Shown here: one piece after another, positions 5,449 through 8,487 of the stretch | How positions within the stretch are numbered: position 1 is the stretch's first letter | Layout: the number at the start of each line of letters is the position of its first letter | Source: Deinococcus sp. | GTDB lineage: Bacteria > Deinococcota > Deinococci > Deinococcales > Deinococcaceae | Direction of reading: 5' to 3' | NCBI GenBank assembly: GCA_028287665.1 | Contig: JAQBPF010000216.1 | Coordinates: forward strand, 1 to 8,487 | DNA: 8,487 bases | Position numbers and translations under genes: made by a program | Notes under the pieces: generated by a model | Databases searched by the model: none | What the model was told of the DNA's origin: nothing | The model's input: the letters and a program-made list of their open reading frames with translations, nothing else

Positions 5449-5703
5449 ATGCCCTACGTTCATATCCGCATCACAGACGAAGGCGTGACCACGGAGCAAA
5501 AGGCCGAACTGGTGGCCCGCAGCACCCAAATGCTGGTGGATGTTCTGGGAAAAAACCCCAATACCACGGTGGTTGTGATCGAGGAAGTGCCCCTTGAGAA
5601 CTGGGGCATCGGCGGAGAACTGGTGAGTGCGCGCCGCAAGCGGGCAGGCGCAGCGCTCCCCGGCAGGCCCGAACACGTGGAGCCGCCCGAAAATAACCCT
5701 TAG
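5449..5703 (+). CDS. 4-oxalocrotonate tautomerase-like protein
   Basis: This 84-residue protein belongs to the 4-OT branch of the tautomerase superfamily, small proteins that use the N-terminal proline (exposed once Met is removed) as a base. The sequence begins MPYVHIRIT and contains EQKAEL, a VVVIEEV strand and NWGIGGEL, all aligned with 4-OT. The two arginines that bind dicarboxylates in classical 4-OT (Arg11 and Arg39) are replaced by Val in EGVTTEQ and TTVVVIEE, and Phe50 is Trp. So a role in catechol meta-cleavage is unlikely, and the substrate is unknown. About 12 extra C-terminal residues follow the usual end. It lies 56 bases after the glycosylase gene and 29 before the YcaQ-type gene. 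Confidence 0.88.
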   Translation: MPYVHIRITDEGVTTEQKAELVARSTQMLVDVLGKNPNTTVVVIEEVPLENWGIGGELVSARRKRAGAALPGRPEHVEPPENNP

Positions 5704-5721
5704 GTTGGCCCCCGCACGGTC

Positions 5722-5727
5722 TATCCT
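5722..5727 (+). promoter_or_regulatory. -10 box, candidate internal leaderless promoter
   Basis: TATCCT ends 5 bases before the ATG at 5733, and the TTCCC between them has no Shine-Dalgarno character. This suggests that the YcaQ-type gene has its own leaderless transcript in addition to any read-through. No clear -35 is seen. Confidence 0.4.
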
Positions 5728-5732
5728 TTCCC

Positions 5733-6842
5733 ATGCCCGACCACCCCACCGCCCTCACCCCGGCCCATCTGCGGGCGTTGGCCCTCCGCACACTCAGGCC
5801 GCAGCCCTCCATTCAGGCCGCGCTGAACCACATGAAATTCGTGCAGGCCGATCCGATCCGTGTTCCGGCGCGTGCCCAAGACCTGACGCTGATGGCGCGG
5901 GTGGCGGGCTACCGCGCAGGAGATCTGGAGCAGCAGTATGCCGTGCTGGACGCCGAGGAAGACATGTTGCCCAATTACGGCTTCGTACCCCGGCAAGTGC
6001 AGGCGTGGCTCCATCCGCGTGAGGTGGCCCCCACCCGCATAGAGCGCGAACATCCGGCCCTGCTGGACAGCATGCGGGCACTACTGGAGGAACGGGGCGA
6101 ACTGCACCCCAAAGAGGCGACGGCGGCGCTGGGCGTGGGCCGCGTACAAAACGCCTGGGGCGGGCAATCCAGCGGCACCACGCGGGCGCTGGACGCCCTG
6201 CATTACCGGGGAGAAGCGCGGGTGCTGCGGCGTGTGTCGGGCGTGCGGGTGTACGGCCCCGCCCCACATCTGGCTGCCCTGCGTGCCGATCCCCTGGCCG
6301 ATGCCGAGCGCGTGCAGCACGTCGTTTCCTTGCTGGCCCACCTGTACGGCCCACTGCCCGAAGCCAGTTTGGGCTACCTCGTCGGCCTCAGCGGGTTTGG
6401 GCTGCCGCACCTCAGAACCTCTTTGCGGGCGGCCTTCAAACGGGCGGTGAAAGAAGACCTGATGGGCGCGAAGGTGGACGGTGTGCGCTACGTCTGGCCC
6501 GCCGAGTGGGAGCTGGAAGACCTGACTGCGCCGTCGGGGCTGCGAATCGTGGGGCCGTTTGACCCGCTGGTCTGGGATCGCCGCCGCCTGGAGCATCTGC
6601 ACGGCTGGGCCTACCGCCTGGAGGCCTATACGCCGCCCGCCAAGCGCCAGTTCGGGTATTACGCGCTGCCGATCTTCTGGGCCGAACGCGCGGTGGGCTG
6701 GGCCAATCTGCGGGCAGAAACGGGCGAGTTGCAGTCCGGCGTGACCTGGCTGCCAGGAGTGCGGGAAACGGCAGCACTCCGCAAGGGCCTGGGGGTAGAA
6801 CTGGCGCGGTACCGGGCATTCCTGGGTCTCAATCAGTCCTAG
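5733..6842 (+). CDS. YcaQ/AlkZ-family DNA glycosylase (HTH_42)
   Basis: A 369-residue protein of the winged-helix HTH_42 family (formerly DUF1006). Characterised members, E. coli YcaQ (AlkX) and Streptomyces AlkZ, are glycosylases that unhook DNA interstrand crosslinks and remove bulky alkyl bases. The catalytic Q-x-D motif is Q38-A39-D40 in KFVQADPIR, the YcaQ form (AlkZ has Q-x-Q). The strongest family block is GPFDPLVWDRRRLEHLHGW from about residue 274, followed by YRLEAYTPPAKRQFGYYALP. Winged-helix modules fill the middle, roughly residues 100-250. Start choice: the ATG at 5733 has a -10 box 5 bases upstream and begins shortly before the conserved N-terminal helices. Together with the nearby AAG glycosylase it suggests a DNA-alkylation repair cluster. 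Some family members are only predicted, so substrate is inferred. Confidence 0.92.
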   Translation: MPDHPTALTPAHLRALALRTLRPQPSIQAALNHMKFVQADPIRVPARAQDLTLMARVAGYRAGDLEQQYAVLDAEEDMLPNYGFVPRQVQAWLHPREVAPTRIEREHPALLDSMRALLEERGELHPKEATAALGVGRVQNAWGGQSSGTTRALDALHYRGEARVLRRVSGVRVYGPAPHLAALRADPLADAERVQHVVSLLAHLYGPLPEASLGYLVGLSGFGLPHLRTSLRAAFKRAVKEDLMGAKVDGVRYVWPAEWELEDLTAPSGLRIVGPFDPLVWDRRRLEHLHGWAYRLEAYTPPAKRQFGYYALPIFWAERAVGWANLRAETGELQSGVTWLPGVRETAALRKGLGVELARYRAFLGLNQS

Positions 6843-6849
6843 AAGGTGT

Positions 6850-7215
6850 ATGTTGACCAGCATGTCAGGAAGCATTCAATCTCAATCCCGTGGGCAAGCT
6901 GTGGCTGAACTTCTGATGCGCGGGAGTCTGTACGGCCTGGGCGCAGCGGCACTGGGCGCAGGCCTGGGCTACCTGCGCGGGCATACGCTGGCCGGAGCGA
7001 TGGACGGCCTGAACTGGGCAGGCTTTTTGCTGTGGATGGTGGCTGGAGCGATGATCTACGGCTCCATCGGCACTTCGGGGGCAGAAGTGACGCTCCGCAG
7101 CCGATTGGGAGAGGGAACCAAGCTTGACCCGCTCCCTTTTGCGCCGATGCTGACGGCACTGGGAGCAGGCAGCGTGTGCTTTGTGCTGGCGTGGCTGCTG
7201 CGAAATCTCGCCTGA
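6850..7215 (+). CDS. Small membrane protein, unknown function
   Basis: A 121-residue protein starting 7 bases after the YcaQ-type gene, so probably co-transcribed. After a polar N-terminus it has about three hydrophobic segments: residues 25-42 (Gly/Ala-rich), 54-73 and 99-118, with a charged loop (TLRSRLGEGTK) between the last two. I do not recognise a family. The start is uncertain: ATG at 6850 with AGAAGG only 3 bases upstream, TTG at 6853 with better spacing, or ATG at 6862. No convincing terminator is seen in the 77 bases after it, where it converges on the kinase gene. Confidence 0.72.
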   Translation: MLTSMSGSIQSQSRGQAVAELLMRGSLYGLGAAALGAGLGYLRGHTLAGAMDGLNWAGFLLWMVAGAMIYGSIGTSGAEVTLRSRLGEGTKLDPLPFAPMLTALGAGSVCFVLAWLLRNLA

Positions 7216-7292
7216 CACGGTATCTGAGAACTGCATTGTCTGAGCAGTGGCCTTGCTTCAGCAGCCGGGCCTGGACATCCAAAAGACCGGGC

Positions 7293-8288
7293 TCAATCCG
7301 GCCAGTTTTCCCAAGCCACCGCCACCCGCTCCAGCGCCTCGCCCACCCCGCTCTCCCGGTCGGTGGTTCGGGCCGCCTGCCGCGCGGTAGAGAGCAGATT
7401 CAGCGCCAGGCCCGCCCGTTCCTCAGTGGCAAACTGCTGGGGCCAGAGCGTCAGCCCGTGCCGCGCCAGTTCGGCCAGATAGGTGGCGCGCAGTCCGGGG
7501 CCGAGGCGCAGGCGTTCGGCGGTATTCAGGCGCAGGGCCAGCAGATGTGCGAAATCGACGCCCAGCGGCGCGGCCTGCGTCTGGCCGTAGTCGATCAGAA
7601 TGGGCGGTCCGCCTCCCTCCGGCCACAGCACCTGCCCGGAATGAATGTCACCGTGCGCCAGCGTGACGCCGGAAGTGGCGGCCAACAGCTCTGGCAACTG
7701 GCGAGCGGCGTCCTGCACGGCAGCACCAGCGAACCGCGCAATTTCTTCTGCCTGCCGAACAGCCCGCGCCAGGTTCCACGTCCACGGTGAAATCCGCTGG
7801 GTTTGGGAAGTGGGCGCAGTCAATTCAGGGCGGTTCCACCAGAAGGCGTGGTGCAGCGCCAGCAAGCGCACGATGTCCAGCAACGCGGCTTCCCGCGCCT
7901 CGTCGGTCACGAAGGCTCCCCAACCGAATGTGGAATCGGTCAGGTCAGCGGTGACGAGATGGGCGCGGTGGCCCTCTGGATCAAGCGCGGCGTGCAGCAG
8001 CGGCGCGTGCGGTACGGGCGACAGCGGCGCAAGGTCACGCAGGTAGGTAATTTCGCGGACCAGTCGGCGGTACGGGCGGGGCTGTTGGGCGGCAGCGGGC
8101 AGATACTTCAGGAAAAGGGGGCCATGCGCTGAGGCGTAGCGGGCAAATCCGGCGCCCTCGCCCGTCCATGCTTCCAGACGGCGCAGCGCACCGGGAAAGG
8201 CGGCCCGCACACCGGGCGGCAGGCGCGGCGAAACGGCGGGGGCGTCTGAACTCGAAGCCTCTCGCCAACGCTTCAGCAGATGCAGCAA
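7293..8288 (-). CDS. APH-fold kinase (phosphotransferase family)
   Basis: A 331-residue protein with the aminoglycoside phosphotransferase/choline-kinase fold. K61 (LFLKYL) and E79 (VREI) fit the ATP-binding Lys-Glu pair. LLALHHAFWW (142-151) is the helix seen in small-molecule kinases of this class. H212-G-D214-I-H216-S-G-Q219 is the catalytic loop and I232-D233-Y234-G the metal-binding loop. In the usual HGDxHxxN loop the last residue is Asn and binds magnesium; here it is Gln (codon CAG). The substrate is unknown; the family covers sugars, choline, homoserine, ecdysteroid-like compounds and drugs, so antibiotic resistance should not be assumed. No ATG is available near the N-terminus. I use TTG at 8286-8288, two bases after the stop of the upstream gene, consistent with translational coupling. 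The true start could differ. Confidence 0.85.
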   Translation of the reverse strand: MLHLLKRWREASSSDAPAVSPRLPPGVRAAFPGALRRLEAWTGEGAGFARYASAHGPLFLKYLPAAAQQPRPYRRLVREITYLRDLAPLSPVPHAPLLHAALDPEGHRAHLVTADLTDSTFGWGAFVTDEAREAALLDIVRLLALHHAFWWNRPELTAPTSQTQRISPWTWNLARAVRQAEEIARFAGAAVQDAARQLPELLAATSGVTLAHGDIHSGQVLWPEGGGPPILIDYGQTQAAPLGVDFAHLLALRLNTAERLRLGPGLRATYLAELARHGLTLWPQQFATEERAGLALNLLSTARQAARTTDRESGVGEALERVAVAWENWPD

Positions 8289-8290
8289 GC

Positions 8291-8487
8291 CTAGGCGATC
8301 AGCGAGAACAGACCCACCACGCCGCCGAGGGCCGCCACGCCCGCCAGCACCACGCCCAGGCAGCCGAACATGCCGCGCCGCCGCCCCATGTGGCGAGCAT
8401 GGCCCCGACGCCCGTATCCGGCGTGGTGGCCGCTGGAATGGCTGTGGCCCCCCAACAAGCCCCCCCGACGACCACTGCTGCGACTAA
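8291..8487 (-). CDS. Small Gly/His/Arg-rich protein with hydrophobic tail, 5' end missing
   Basis: On the minus strand the frame is open from the window edge to TAG at 8293-8291, giving 64 full codons plus stop. The visible N-terminal half is rich in Gly, Ser, His and Arg (for example GGHSHSSGHHAG and GRRGHARHMGRRRG). The C-terminal 25 residues, after MFGCLG, are a hydrophobic Val/Ala/Gly/Leu stretch ending FSLIA, likely one membrane helix. The shift from basic polar to hydrophobic sequence, the absence of stops and the close junction with the kinase gene make it a credible gene, but it could also begin inside the window at an ATG near 8378. Function is not recognised. Confidence 0.5.
   Translation of the reverse strand, partial: SRSSGRRGGLLGGHSHSSGHHAGYGRRGHARHMGRRRGMFGCLGVVLAGVAALGGVVGLFSLIA

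Noticed and set aside
5694..5711. Short AACC/GGTT inverted repeat over the tautomerase stop
   Set aside because: Arms of only four bases around a four-base centre, partly within coding sequence; expected by chance.
7239..7260. Hairpin after the small membrane protein gene as a terminator
   Set aside because: The arms pair over about seven bases with a bulge and no T run follows on either strand, so it is too weak to call.
7293..8288. Reading the APH-fold gene as an aminoglycoside-resistance gene
   Set aside because: The fold is shared by many metabolic kinases, the catalytic loop is atypical, and there is no mobile context.
1..8487. CRISPR, insertion sequence, prophage, toxin-antitoxin or defence system
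   Set aside because: No spaced repeats, transposase or integrase motifs, terminal inverted repeats or known defence domains were found. The small membrane proteins lack any signature that would justify such a call.

Overview
The window looks like a piece of a high-GC Deinococcus-type chromosome. The genus is inferred, not proven. The reasons are the gene mix, a cysteine synthase of the Deinococcus-Thermus kind, and a -10 box placed 5 to 7 bases before the start codon of five genes, which is the leaderless-mRNA layout described for Deinococcus. No transposase, integrase, phage gene, tRNA, rRNA or CRISPR array is visible, so this reads as housekeeping chromosome and not as a mobile island.

Left part (1-2566). 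The 3' end of a secreted or surface fasciclin (FAS1) protein with a Thr/Ala stalk is followed by a clean intrinsic terminator. A calcineurin-like metallophosphoesterase on the minus strand and an O-acetylserine sulfhydrylase (cysteine synthase) on the plus strand diverge from an 88-bp region holding two candidate leaderless promoters and a dyad.

Middle part (2567-4388). A MIP-family channel (aquaporin) stands as a single gene. Its predicted selectivity filter resembles plant tonoplast aquaporins more than AqpZ or GlpF. It converges, through a strong 13-bp hairpin, on a minus-strand DUF937 protein with a Gly/Gln-rich repetitive tail ending in an EF-hand-like loop. The 222-bp region 4167-4388 is the longest gene-free stretch. 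It holds a strong SD for the DUF937 gene, a 9-bp inverted repeat, a small dyad and a -10 box for the next gene.

Right part (4389-7215). Five same-strand genes are tightly packed: a four-helix membrane protein, an AAG/Mpg-type 3-methyladenine DNA glycosylase (4-bp start/stop overlap), a 4-oxalocrotonate-tautomerase-like protein, a YcaQ/AlkZ-family (HTH_42) glycosylase with a QxD motif, and a small membrane protein. Two glycosylases for alkylated or crosslinked DNA bases in one run make a plausible alkylation-repair cluster, though at least one internal promoter is likely.

Far right (7293-8487, minus strand). An APH-fold kinase with an altered catalytic loop follows, two bases downstream, the stop codon of a small Gly/His/Arg-rich protein with a hydrophobic tail that runs off the window edge.

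I see no clear evidence of a new multi-gene system. The items most worth a second look are the channel filter, the glycosylase cluster, the leaderless promoter set, and the modified motifs in the kinase and tautomerase.
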